DNA of 64,000 nucleotides. Source: Leptodontidium sp. MPI-SDFR-AT-0119. Taxonomy: Eukaryota; Ascomycota; Leotiomycetes; Helotiales; Leptodontidiaceae. The notes under the pieces were generated by a model. It was given only the letters and a program-made list of their open reading frames with translations, was not told the DNA's origin and ran no database searches. This document shows positions 46,977 to 58,840 of this stretch, in pieces. Within the stretch, counting starts at the first letter, position 1. Each line of letters starts with the position of its first letter. The DNA is taken from positions 1 to 64,000 of the forward strand of contig JAHLEZ010000032.1 in the NCBI GenBank assembly GCA_020726505.1, given 5' to 3'. The translations under genes and the position numbers were made by a program.

Positions 46977-48931
46977 ATTTTGTTTTTCACTTTATGTGTC
47001 TAATATTGATCGGAAATCGTGTTAGAAGGGTCCTAAGTAGGCGGCTATATACTAAGTACTATGGCGAGAAACTTGCGCATTTTCTTATTGTCGTTTATAG
47101 TCCAAAAAATCATTAGAACTGAAATAATTATATATTTAAAGATTATTTACTTGTTTCTAAGTCCCTTAGAGTTCAAAATTACATTAAAATCCGCTAAGTA
47201 TAAACTATAAATAAGCTAGTTAGAATCTACTTTGAGATACAAAAGTCGATAATAGCATAGTAAAGCCCCTAAAGTTAATATGAGCTGATCTTTTAATTAA
47301 AGGTGTTAAAGGTCTTTAATAAGGCGTTAATATAGCGTTAATGAATCGTGTAAGGCAATTTATATACCTAAGACCTCATTAGCCGTCGGCTTAATTAAAC
47401 TTAAACAAAGAACCATAAGAATGTTATTCCTTGGCATCTAAAGGGAAGGATAATCGTAGTAGAAATGCACTTTGTCTCCTGTTAGTATTAGTCTTAATAT
47501 TTTAGGAAATGATTACATTTGTGCCTGAATTATCGTCGTTTGTGTAAAATCAAGTCTAGCTTAAACCCCTGATAAAATATCTTAGAAGAATATTAGAACT
47601 ACTTAAATTTATGGCGTAGAAGATTATACTAAGTAGTTATTTAAAAACTTAATTGAAAGGCTGGCTATTATTTGTGTACTTAATTTCTTTAACGTAAGGA
47701 TTGTTTTATTGGGGAAAAGGGTAGACTTTGAGAGTATATTAAGTATCTTTTATATGTCAAAACTCCCGAAAGGCTTCGAAACTTCGATACTAACGATAGA
47801 ACTAATTATGTTAGTATTATTAGTAGCTATATAATGCAGATCGACTTTGTGTTACCGTTTATCTCGCTTCATGCCATGAAATTCGAACTAGTGTCAGAAA
47901 ATTGACAATGTGTGAAACTTAGTAACAAGTTAAGTATCTCTTATACCCCCGAAATTGGCACTACTTTTCCTAGAATAAGTAGATGACTCTTGGTAGAGTT
48001 TCTAAAACATTTAGAATAGATCTACTTTATTCTTTTGAAGGAGATTACAAACGGCTAACGTGTTGTAGTTGTTATAGTAGCTTAGAACAAATATCACAAG
48101 ACCTTAGTCGAATCTACTTTAGATTTAAATATTGGATTCTTAAGAATAATTAGTGTTATTTTATAAAGGAGAATAGGGATGTATTTACTAGGTCGCGCTA
48201 TAGAACTTCTTATTTAATCCGCAATCGTTGTCACTTAACGGCGGAATTCCGATAAGTTAACTCGAGTCCTTGGGGGCAGCTAAGGGAGATTATATAGACA
48301 GCGTCTTCGACAAAACGAGTATTAGTATTTTACGCTACCGCACATTTGCCTTGTACTAGCTCTTTATTGTCCACTACGTTATCGATGTATTAAAATATGA
48401 AACTGTTAGAGGAGAGCCACGGAATATATAACGGATTAATTGTAACTTAATATTTCTTATTACTCTTACTAACAACGTATATTCCCGGTATTAAAAGTAT
48501 TTAATATTAGCTAGAAAGGATTGGCTTGATCTAATTCGTTAGCACGACACAAAACCTTTATAGTTCGTTACTTAAAAGTATATTATAAAGCTCGTTTATA
48601 TTAAATAAAATTCGTTAAGAGGTTTAGGATTATTAGCCGTAAATTCTTAAGAAAGTTTATAAAATATTACTTACTCGATCGTGGTTGTGACTAGGATTTG
48701 CCTATTAATCGGGGTGATGACCTTGGGGATGGCAGTGGATGTGGTGGATATAGTAGATAGGTTAAATAAGTTAGAATTGAGTACTAGTATTCCAAACGCC
48801 CTATTATACGCTATAAATAATTAGGCAAATAATAAGAACTCTTAGTAAAGTGGGCAAGAGGCGAGTCTTTTAAACAAAAACGAGTTAAACGCTTGTTCTT
48901 AGAAAAGCTTACTTATTTATAAAGTCAATTA

Positions 48932-49050
48932 GTAGGACTGTTATCTGGAGAGTTGTTATCTAAGGGGCTACTATCCGAGGGGCTGCTATCCGAGGGGCTG
49001 CTATCCGAGGGGCTGCTATCTGAGGGGCTGCTATCCGAGGGGCTGTTATC
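48932..49050 (+). repeat. 15-bp minisatellite, right copy
   Basis: Seven to eight units of CGAGGGGCTGCTATC (three nearly perfect in a row, others with C/T changes). It is the inverted counterpart of 37760-37857 and appears less mutated. Confidence 0.9.
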
Positions 49051-50742
49051 TTACGCCTCGCTTTAATCTTACGCTGATTTGAGTACGAATTAAAGCTATG
49101 AACCTTACTTTATACGTTGTATAGTTCTTATGTATATAGGAAACCCTAGACGGCCTGGGGAGCACGGAATATATGTAAAGTAAGCCGCGAATCCGTAACG
49201 AATTAAGTATAAATAAGCCGTACTCGGCAAGCCATAGGATGGTTATGGCTATTCTTGCCCTTATAAGTTAAGGGTGTGATATACTTACTAGTTCTTACGA
49301 GCCCCTTGAAGACGCTTGCTGTTATGTATATATACATTTATATCACATTATAATATTAATAGTTATAAGGCTCTTAAAAAGCTACGTTATATAAACGGAA
49401 AGGAATAAATACTTAAAGAAATATATGTTATTTATATATTTTTATTTGCTCTCCTGAATTTTCTAAATTTAAATCACAACTAAGATAGCTAGTTCATATT
49501 TAGTAAGCGAAGTAGCAAGCGAATAACTGGCGTTAAACAAGCACTAAAAGCTAAGACTAGTGTTGCCGCAGTTAATGACAGGGTTTAATAAAAAGGTTAG
49601 AAAAATTAAGAAACTTTATAATTTATTATAGTTATCTAATGTGAATAAAAACCACTTGTCAAGCTTGAAGCCATGAACCGAGTTGTTTAAGCACCTTATA
49701 CTACCGTTAAACCTTATAAGTTTTCTCTTACGACCCCGAAACCTTGGGAACTTACAAGTGTTTAGGAGAAACAAAATGTAAGAGGAGATATTTAATAAGC
49801 TTAAATAGCTGCGATAGCGGGTAGACGGGTAAAAGGATAATAATCTAAATAATAATAAGTAGATCACAACTTAGATAGGCTAATAGTAGACACTTAATAT
49901 TAGATATAGTATAAGGATATTGCCTTTGGCGGAGTTAACTAGGACTAATAGGAGGAAGTAATAAGGCCCCAAGGCAATTAAGACTCTACTAAAAAAGTAA
50001 TATTTGTAGTTCTATTTAAAGTAGTATCGCCTTAAGATCGTGGTAGGTTTATTAGCCCGCAATTAAGATTGTTGGATTTGCACGTCCTTAATAGATAAAG
50101 AATGCGCAGAACATATGACTTTAGGCACAAAAACGTGACTTAAGAAGTAAAACCCTTAGCTATAACATTTCTCTCTCCTAAAAACTTAATACAATAGATA
50201 CGCTTATCTTAGAAGGAAATATAACGCCCTTATTTGAGGTAGCAAATAAAGAATTATCTTATTACAATCTCCTTTCCTCTCACTTAACACTTGTTTTTTA
50301 AGATGTTATAAATGCTTTATATATTACTATTCCTCCGTTCCTGTTAGCCCTCAACCCTCTAATCGAATCTTCGTTGTCGTTAGAAAGATGTCTCCCTTTA
50401 TACTATTAGTGTTATCTAAAGTATTCCTACACTGCTTTATATAAGACGACACCTACGTTTACTTTACTTGTCTCAATTCCCACGTTATAAGACTCTCTCG
50501 CACCCCCGATATCCACATTAAGGTTTAGTGGCATAAAACCTCTTATACTTACTCCTTCTTTAGAGGAATTTATTTCTTAGTATTTTCAAGCGAAATTTCC
50601 GAACGACCCGGCTTAAGTAAGGAATCTTATGCGAGTAATTTAAGGCTGAGTTATCGAAGGAGGGTTCCTATATTTAGCTAATAATATTGTCTTTAATATA
50701 TATATTACTTATTATACTGAGTTAAGAGAGCGCGTATAAACT
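49051..50742. other. RIP-mutated sequence, nothing recognised
   Basis: AT-rich with frequent TA steps. The only longer frame (49616-49867, minus) is of low complexity. No terminal repeats are seen. Confidence 0.35.
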
Positions 50743-51884
50743 TTGCCTTTATCTTTAAGTAAAAGACGGCGGACTACAATACTCGAGACTATCGCTAATA
50801 ACTTTTCGCTCGAATCAAAGATAGTACGAGCATATTACGGTAAAGGTGTCCGATTCTTGGCCTTAGTTCAGTCTAATAAACTAGGGTCACTTCTTTTACT
50901 TAGTCGATGTTTACGTACTCTGTAAGAATAGTATTCACTAGCTTTCGATAAACGTATTAACTGACGTTTAAGCTAAGAAAAGGACCTCTTGCGCGATAAT
51001 ATACTACCCTTACTGGAGTTTCGAACAAGGCATATGCTAGACTTCGACGTCTAAGCTCACAAGCTTAATAAAGATGCTACGGCAAAGTTTAAGAAACACT
51101 TTATCACACACGGGTTGAATAAGATCTTGTTAAAAGGGTTTCTAGTAAATTGATTCGTAAATAAGCTTATAAAGGATAGTGAGACTCCCCTAATAGCTGT
51201 GCTTATACACCTTGCGGCAAAGTTGTCTTTAGTTTAGCGAAAGAAGCGGATGGGTGCTTACTTATAAGATTGGTTATTTAAGCGATCGGCCTTTTATAAA
51301 CCGTCAGACGAACTAAGTTTGACGTCGCTGTCGGAAGCGGCTAGTTAGGAGGAAATTAAGAATACAGTTAAAGATCTAGTCCCTCGGCCCGCCGGAGAGC
51401 TAGATAATATTATACTCATGGAAAATTTTAATTTAAAAGGTTAATTAATATGGACAAAAGGCTTGCCCCCTCCTTTAATAAAGCACCTAGACATTATTAC
51501 GTAAATAGAGGATTCTTATTTAAAAAGTTAATAAACGTGGAGGCAAGATCTTCTCCCTCCCTTAATAGAGTAATTAGATATTACTACGCGAATAGAGGAT
51601 TCTTATCTAAAAAGTCAATGGACGTAGAGGCAAGATCTGCTCCCTCCCCCGATGAACTAGCTAGATATTATCACGTAAATAGAGGATTCCTACTTAAGAA
51701 GTTAATCGATGTGGACGGAAGGCCTGCCCCCTCCTCTGATAAAGTACTTAGATATTACTACGCAAATAGAGGATTCTTATTTAGAAAGTTAATAGACGTA
51801 GAGGTAAGATCTTCTCCCTCCCCTAATAGAGTAATTAGACATTATTACGTGGATAAAGGGTTCTTATTTAAAAGGGGAATTTAG
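50743..51884 (+). pseudogene. Unrecognised gene relic ending in an 87-bp coding repeat
   Basis: One plus-strand region reads as protein through RIP stops: KRRRTTILETIANNFSLES, YYGKGVRFLALVQSNKLG, FDVQAHKLNKDATAKFKKHF, PSDELSLTSLSEAA and VPRPAGELDNIILMENFNL. It passes (with a one-base shift near 51440) into a 144-codon open frame at 51450-51884. That frame is built of 29-residue repeats of the form RYYYANRGFLFKKLIDVEAR-(S/A)PSP-x5: four complete units from 51489 plus partial ones at both ends. The array has no stops. No domain is recognised. It could be a transposon gene or a host gene with a variable repeat tail. Confidence 0.45.
51489..51875 (+). repeat. 87-bp tandem repeat in reading frame
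   Basis: Unit boundaries at about 51489, 51576, 51663, 51750 and 51837 (last partial). Units differ at several positions, mostly transitions, but keep the frame. Confidence 0.85.
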
Positions 51885-53030
51885 CTAAATGTAAAAATTG
51901 TTCTGCCCCTTAGCGAAGAAGCTTAGTATAAATATACCTACGAAACCCCTTGAGCAGGATGTATGTATATCGCTTTCGTCGCTTATATAAGTTATATAAT
52001 AGGTGTAAACAATCGATGAGCCGGAAGTCCTATAATCTCTTAACGGCACTAGGGTATAATTACTAAGAAGGGACGCCGCATATGACTCTCGATACATCTA
52101 AGATAGTAAACGCTTGTTTATTACCTAAAGTAGCCTTGGAAATGCTATTACTACTTAGTATATATGCCTTAATTATTGCCTTTACAAGTATATAAGAGTT
52201 TCACAAGCTATATTAATGAAGCACCTTAAGAGCGCAATTATCTGAGTAGAATTTCTTGCGCCTTGTTTAAAGAACTTAAGCTTTTAATCTAAATACGAAA
52301 AAAATACAAGATGTATTTCCGTAGCTATTTAACCTTAAGCTTAATTTACTAGCTATATAAATAATAAACCCGATATTCTAATCGATCACCGATAAGAGCC
52401 CATGTGCGTTACAGTATTTGATTTTAAGATTACTATCTTTCATTAAGGGGATCGCAATCGCTAAGGTATTAGAAGATATTAGGAATAAGCCTTAGGTGAG
52501 GACAAATGTCGCGGAAACCTAGGGTAATTCGGATTTTTGGTGGTCGAAGATTGTAGTAGTCGAGGAGTCACTGTTAATTTATTAGTTTATTAGCCTAGGG
52601 CTATTAATCGGGGGGTTTCTCATAGCTAATTATCTCTTAATAGCTTTTACTTAATTCTTTTTATACATCTTCGTATTGCCTTGTAGACTTGAGCTTTATA
52701 ACGGGCGTTTCATAGATAGAAATTGTTTACTCGCGGCAAATAGCTACGGCGATCTCGACTACCTTCAGAAAAGCATCTGTTAGCTACCAAATTTCTAGAA
52801 GGCTTTCTTGTGAAGAAGACATAGCGGGGATATATATCCTTTTAACGGATTAAACGCTACGGCATGGAATTCGATTACTCTAATTAAGATAATAACGGTA
52901 CATAGATTTTTTAACGTGGCATGCGCGCAAAAGCGGGATTTTTTTAGTCCCCGCCTTGTTTGTATTCACGTGACTTATCCTCCCCTGGCAATGGCATGCT
53001 TAACACGCGAAGTTGCACGGAGAGCTAGTC
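51885..53030. other. RIP-mutated sequence up to the ferric-reductase fragment
   Basis: No recognisable gene. Mutation density falls sharply at about 52960, where normal composition returns just before the ferric-reductase fragment. Confidence 0.35.
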
Positions 53031-53516
53031 TCAGGTTTTTGTATTAACATTTGAATTGTCTAAAGGAAAGGAGGGTTGCGATGTTATCATGACGAGTAAG
53101 TGGAAGATGCTGAGCAAAACCGCCATCACGCCCGCCGAGCGATGGATCTGATGACACGTGCTGAGGGTCACACCTAGCAGATCTGCGAGGGTGCTGAGGT
53201 GAGGGACTGCAAGTAGTGGGATAAGGTTAATTATCGCGAGCGTCCCGGCTCGAATTCCTGCTCGTGAGATGGTTGTATTCCAGAATTTAAGGCAACATAT
53301 ATTCCCTGCGATGTAGATCAGCTGAATCAAAATGCCGGCTCGACTCCACGGGCCCAGAAGCCTGTGTCGATGGACGGTGTAGCGGTAGGTGAGGTGCTTT
53401 GAGAATAGAGGAGAAAGGTACTTAATGAGGCGGATAATCATGGGAAGACTATTGATGAGCAGTAGGAGCAAGAAGCTACCACCCAGGGCAATAGCATAGA
53501 TATGGCTAGTATCCAT
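53031..53516 (-). pseudogene. Ferric-reductase-like transmembrane protein, N-terminal fragment
   Basis: I start at ATG 53516 (MDTSHIYAIALGG); the longer frame to 53696 adds only a Pro/Leu/Ser-rich leader. About 161 codons follow with several hydrophobic spans: SFLLLLLINSLPMII, then RLLGPWSRAGILIQLIYIAGN, RAGTLAIINLIPLLAVPHLSTLADLLGV and HQIHRSAGVMAVLLSIFHLLVM. The PHLSTLADLLG and HRSAG..FH blocks are characteristic of fungal FRE-type reductases, with haem-ligand His residues in membrane helices. Full proteins have about 600-750 residues with FAD and NAD domains; here the frame ends at 53031 and RIP-mutated unrelated sequence follows. The fragment itself has no internal stop. Plasma-membrane ferric reductases supply Fe2+ for uptake, and such genes are also recurrent Starship cargo. 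Confidence 0.78.
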
Positions 53517-54879
53517 GATGAGTGAGGCTATAGTGAGGATGACTATCCGCGATGTAGATACATACAGACGGTTGTGGAGGACAAGAAAGAAGGTATTGAG
53601 GGAAGGGAGGGAGAGAGGAAGGGGGAGAGAGGAAGGAAGGAAGAAGGAAGGAAAAGATATCTGAGCCAGCGACAAAAGATGGAATGTAAAGAACATGAGG
53701 GAATTTCTTGTGTTGAGATGGTCTCCCTCAAAAGGTTGCAGGCCAGAGGTGGTTACTCTGCAGGTCCCAGAAAGACGTCAATGGTCATCCCCATCCAAAA
53801 TGTGTAGTCGGATCCTAGATTGTAAACGCTTGACAGGACAGAGCCTAAACTAGACGCTCTCTATTTTACAGTCCTTCGATAGGGACTTTTCCCTAATCAA
53901 AGGAAGCCATAATCGACTGCTGCTAAAGCAAGGTGGATTAAACTGCTTATAGAGGGCCGGTCTTGATCTTAAAAATGTACATGCTTATCAAGAGAGAGCC
54001 TGAATTGGACGCCGACGATTTATGGTAGAGGAAGTGGCTAGTGCAGGGATTGGAGAAGTCGAAATTGAAACCGAATTACTTCGATTCGGGACCCATCACA
54101 TCTCCCATTACCTAGACTAGATATTCGACTTTTTGAACTGGTCGGCTTAGTCAATGTAATTCTCTTTATAAGAGCATATAACGTCAGACGGAAGATGTGA
54201 ACAAGAAGAGAAGTCTACGGAGAGTCATATCTTAGGAGTATTAATGGCCGTGTAATGCCTCGTTTTATTTTATAATCCCAAGTTAGTGGCCTATGTATAT
54301 AATAAAGCCTTCCACATCGAATAGTCTCGTGATTTAGCTTTTGTAATCATTGTCAAGCGCATAGCTTTTTCTACGCTTCTTATTACTAAAAGGTAATTAA
54401 TAAGTTTTATTTGTTTGAAAATAGAACTAGCAAAATATTATTTAGTAAGCACTATATTACTAGTAATGACGTGCTATTAGTCGTGCCGTTCCTCCTAAAT
54501 TTGTAGTTATATAATATAAGGTTAGTTTACAAAGGAATTCCGTCCGTTCTATCCTTTATTATAAGGGCATATACTTAAATTCCTGTGAGAAAGGAATTCC
54601 TCGGCGTTATTTGCCTCAAGAGACTATACTTAAACTTGTATATCCTTTGACTAGTGTGTGTGTAAGAAAGGACTTCCCTTAGTATCGTCGCCAAAATTTG
54701 TGCCTAACGTTGTATATAACAACGACACGCTTAACCTCGTAATTTCGCGTATACTGAAATGATTTTTTAAGTAAGAATTCTTAGTGTACGAGGTTGAGAC
54801 TATACTCATTTACAGAATTAAGTTCAAGTATATCTAAGTCAAAGCATAGACTTTATAAAAAAGTATACAAAAATAGAAG
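53517..54879. other. Upstream flank of the ferric-reductase fragment, passing into RIP-mutated sequence
   Basis: 53517-54130 has normal composition and includes a GGAAGGAAGG purine tract (53590-53655), perhaps the old promoter and leader. From about 54240 the sequence is RIP-mutated and contains scattered words of the satellite that follows. Confidence 0.4.
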
Positions 54880-56399
54880 TACATATACCCCTAATAGACA
54901 ATGCGGGGGGCCTCTTCACGTGTAAGTTTAAGTATATACCCCGAGACAAGCGACAGTAATAGGATCCTTTTGTATAGACACAATTTTAGGCGTACGGAAA
55001 CTAAGCGTAAGTCGTACCGTATATGCCGTCGTAATTACTTATGCCGGGGAAATTTTAGGCCTACGTAGATTTCAGGTCTATATATACGCAGATTCAAGGA
55101 TATAGCCCTAAAACAAGCGTCGGGATAAGGGTAGGGTACTGCCTACCCTTTCTTAAGACTTGGTTTTCGGCGTGCGCAGATCTAAGTATATACCCTTAAA
55201 GAAGCGACGGCGAGGAGCCATTTTTATAGAGTCTACTTTAAGTATATATAGGTTTTATTTATAAGTATACGCAGATTTAAGTATATGCCCTAAAGACAAG
55301 CGACGGCGGGGGGCCGTTTTTATAGACTTAACTTTTAATATATATAAGTTTCACTTTTAATCACACGCTAATATTAATATATACTCTCGAGAGAAGTACT
55401 AGAAGGAAGGTGGGAGGCATTTTGTGTAATTTAAATTATATATATATATAGATTTAAGGATATACTCCGGAACGAGCGCCGAGAGGAGGGTAAGTATTAC
55501 TTCCCTTTTAGATATAGTTTAGACATATACCGATTTAAGTATATGCCCTTAGTATAAAGCGACGTAAGGAAATCCTTACGAGGAGACAGTTCTCGCGCTA
55601 AGTATACTCTTGACTTAATCCTAAGCAGGTTTAAGTGGAAAGGCGGACACCTTAGCTTATAAGATAGTAGTTCGTGTTAACGCAGTCACTAAGAACAAAC
55701 TCTTATTCTCTATAATATAGTTGTGGCAAGTAATGAAGCTCGTAACATCGATCTTAGAACCGCGCTAGAGCAAGCCAACAGTATGTTATTCGGCGTGCTC
55801 TAGCGGTCTCTATTAATTAGTATTAAAATGCTTATTTAGACTATAAATTCCCCGGCACGATAAGATACCTTGAGATGCTTTTAGTATATATATTTATATT
55901 TGTCTCCCTCTTCGGGCAAATCTAACGAAAGTTAAATTTTACTTCCCCTTAAACTCGGGTAATTAGTAAGTAGAGTTAATTAGGTAGATGCGAGTAAACT
56001 ACGCCTATTAAGTAGAGCCGCTAAGAGGGATTACTCGGCTAGCTCGTATATATAATAAAGTAATAGCGTCTACACTATGATCATTTAAGAAAGACTTCCT
56101 AGGAGGATTTCGCCGGCGTCGCTATTATAAGGGAATATACTTAAACTATATATACTTAACTGAGTTTACACAAAGGGCTACCTCTTATCTACTTCTTAGA
56201 GCCTTTTCTAGGGAGTATAAGCTTAAATTTACGTATATAACTTACTCCCGACGCTTATTTCGGGGACATATTCTTAAATCCGCGTATGTCTAGAATTATA
56301 CTTTAAAAAAGATTTCTTCCAGAAGATTCCCGGGCTTCACTTATTATAAGAGCATGTACTTAAATCTATATTACACAGAATTGAGTCTATATAAAGGAT
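54880..56399. repeat. Degenerate satellite, mostly inverted units
   Basis: Units of the form GATTTAAGTATATGCCC followed by AGACAAGCGACGGCG, the reverse complement of the core array to the right, recur about every 90-170 bp between 54920 and 55570. Forward-type words (GGACATATTCTTAAATCC) appear from about 56110 on. Between them are unrelated AT-rich stretches. There are no genes. Confidence 0.7.
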
Positions 56400-57560
56400 T
56401 CCTACCGTCGCTTGTCTCGAGGACGTGGGGCGGCATATGCTTAAATCTGCATATACTTAAAATCAAAAATATCGCACCCCCACCCCCTACTCGCACCCCT
56501 CCTTCCTTACGTCTGTCTCGCTTGTCTTTGCGGCATATGCCTAAATCTACATATACCTAAAATCAAAAAAGTCGCACCCCCACCCCCCACTCCCACCCTC
56601 CTTCCCTGCGTCTGTCTCGCTTGTCTCAGGGTATATGCAGATTTAAGTATATGCCCAAAACTAAAAATGTCGCTCCCCTACTCCATCCTCCTTCCCGGCA
56701 TCTGTCTTTGCGGCATATATTTAAATCTGCATATGCCCAAAGTCAAAAATGTCGCATCCTCAGCCTCTACTCTCCTTCCCGGCGTCTGTCTCGCTTGTCT
56801 TTAGGGCATATGCTTAAATCTGCATATACTTAAAACCAAATATGTCGCTCCCCTAACTCCACTCCCACCTTCCTTCTTAGCACCTGTCTCGCTTGTCTTT
56901 ACGGCATATACTTAATCTATATATGCCTAAAATCAAAAATGTCGTATCCTCACCCCCTTCCCGACGCTTATCTCGCTTGTCTTAAGGTATATATAAATTT
57001 AAGTATATACTTAAAACCAAAAATATCGCATTCTCACCCTTTACTCCCACTCTCCTTCCCTGCGTCTGTCTCGCTTGTCTTTGCGGCATATACTTAAATC
57101 TACATATGCCCAAAACTAAAAATGTCGTACCCCCACCCCCCACTCTCACCCTCCTTCCCTGCGTCTGTCTCGCTTGTCTCTGCGGCATATACCTAAATCT
57201 ACATATGCCTAAAATCAAAAATATCTCACCCTCACCCCACCTCCTTCCCCGCGTCTGTCTCGCTTATCTTTAGGGCATATACTTAAATCTGTATATACCC
57301 GAAATTAAAAATGTCGCTCCCTTACTCCTATCCTCCTTCCCGGTATCTGTCTTTGCGGCATATACTTAAATCTGCGTATACCCTAAATCAAAAATGTCGC
57401 ATCTTTACTCCCCACTCCTACCCTCCTTCCCCGCACTTGTCGCGTTTGTCTTTATAATATATACTTAAATCTACGTATACCCTAAATCAAGGACGCCGCA
57501 CCCCAACCCCTTCTAGACGCTTGCCTCGGCGGCATATGCCCTGAATCAACACCCTAACCT
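56400..57560 (+). repeat. Satellite core: ~12 tandem units of 80-105 bp
   Basis: Each unit runs GTCTGTCTCGCTTGTCTTTG, then a near-palindrome GGCATATGC-TTAAATCT-GCATATGCC, then AAAATCAAAAATGTCGC and a C-rich tract of the type CCCCCACCCCCCACTCCCACC ended by CTCCTTCCC. In at least two units (near 56630 and 56990) the palindrome lies in the opposite orientation. The array is strand-asymmetric, C-rich on the plus strand. No coding role is plausible; the short frames in it are by-products. Confidence 0.92.
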
Positions 57561-58560
57561 CCCGCCAGGCGTTTGCATCAGTAATATATGCTTAGATATG
57601 CCCAAAATCAAGACGCCGCACCTCAAATCCCGCCCCTCAAATCCTGCCCCTCAAATCCTGCCCCTCCTAGTACTTATTATAAGGGCATATCCTTAAATCT
57701 ACGTATGCCTCAGATTAGAATGACTGTACCCTTATACTCTTGCCAGTAATTATCTCGGGGATGTATACTTAATTTTCGTATACCTAAGATTAAGGGTACA
57801 AAAGGCTATAATACTACCTCGCAGTGTTTATCACAGGGGCAGATATATAAAATCTACAGACGCCTAAAATTAAATCGGTATAACTCGGGGGAATATACTT
57901 ATACTAAGAAGCTTAGATTATTCTATAGACAAAGATTTCTCTAGTGTCGCTTGTTAAAAGAAAATATTAAATTTGCGGAGCTTAAACTAAGTCTACTTAT
58001 AAGGATTTCCTTATCGTCGTATAATAACATATACTTTAATATAAATCTACTTAAGATTAAATCTATAAATAGGAATATCCCCAGCGTCGTACGTGAGGAA
58101 GTATATACTTATATTTACTAGAAAGTGGCTCACTCTACCCGTGACCTATAGAAAGCCGTTAACTAAAAACTTACAATAGCTTCCTTCAGAACTAGATTTG
58201 TCTACGTTTAGTTGACACATTATTAACAGAAAAGTACCCTTATAATAACAGAGCCAGGGAAACCCTCCGAGGACATCCGCCGAGGATATCCTCTTAAGAC
58301 TAAGCTTTAAGTCTACGTAAATATAAGTATATACTCCCGAAACAAGCGACTACGAGTGGCCGTTTCTATATAGTCAATTTCCGGCATACGCACATTTTAA
58401 TATATCCTCCCTAAATAAAGCCCTAGAAGGGTAATAAGGGAAAAGGGGGGGTAAGGGGGTACCCTTCTGTGCCTACTTAATTTTTAGTATAGGCAGATTT
58501 AAGTATATGTCGTTACGGCAAGCGATAAGGAGGATTCTTTTGTTAAATCTAATTCTAGGC
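57561..58560. repeat. Degenerate right flank of the satellite
   Basis: Diverged units continue: forward type at 57685 (GGGCATATCCTTAAATC) and 58090, inverted type at 58330 (ATAAGTATATACTCCCG..ACAAGCGAC) and 58495 (GATTTAAGTATATGTCG). A short local repeat CTCAAATCCTGCCC occurs near 57630-57660. Confidence 0.7.
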
Positions 58561-58840
58561 ATATATAAATTTAAGACCGCCTATTCAGATTTGGCGTAGA
58601 CGCCAGTTTATTCTTTTAACATCCCCACCACGAGCGCAGTACTTAGACTTCTATTAAAGGTTACTACTTACCTCCCAGGCACTTCACCTTCGTCGCCCTC
58701 TTCACTTAGGGCCTAAGAAGCGGAGCACTTCCTTGACCTCTTAAATTTCGCGTTATAATACGTTACCTTATTCGTGACTATAATATAGTTTCTTAATATT
58801 AGTTCCCTTTAGAAATCTAAATTATAGTCTTTTAGATAAT
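58561..58840. other. Short RIP-mutated spacer
   Basis: Between the satellite and the F-box relic; it may include the mutated N-terminus of that gene. Nothing certain is seen. Confidence 0.3.

Larger units (their letters stand above)
37760..49050. mobile_element. Unclassified element with inverted minisatellite ends, interrupted by a Copia element
   Basis: The left end (37760-37857) and right end (about 48932-49050) carry the same 15-bp minisatellite in opposite orientation, with similar flanks (an AAGCGAGGCGTAAGATAACAG-like word outside and a CTAATTGACTTTAT-like word inside). Without the nested Copia (39426-46976) the unit would be about 3.7 kb. A minus-strand frame crossing the Copia site (39420 down to 38930) reads coherent protein, such as EEMAKLNNK, QRKELIAFYPDVFRLKLY and VGLVGFGKAQERQ, with RIP stops, but I recognise no family. 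Subterminal repeats of this sort are typical of DNA transposons (transposase-binding sites). Class unknown. Confidence 0.45.

Noticed and set aside
48932..49050. Regular 15-bp repeats that could suggest a CRISPR array
   Set aside because: They are contiguous without spacers, and the genome is clearly eukaryotic.
53574..53807. 77-codon plus-strand frame opposite the ferric-reductase start
   Set aside because: Made of a Glu/Gly/Arg purine tract antisense to the reductase leader; a shadow frame.
56400..57560. C-rich repeats considered as a telomere or interstitial telomeric tract
   Set aside because: The unit is about 100 bp and lacks tandem TTAGGG/CCCTAA.
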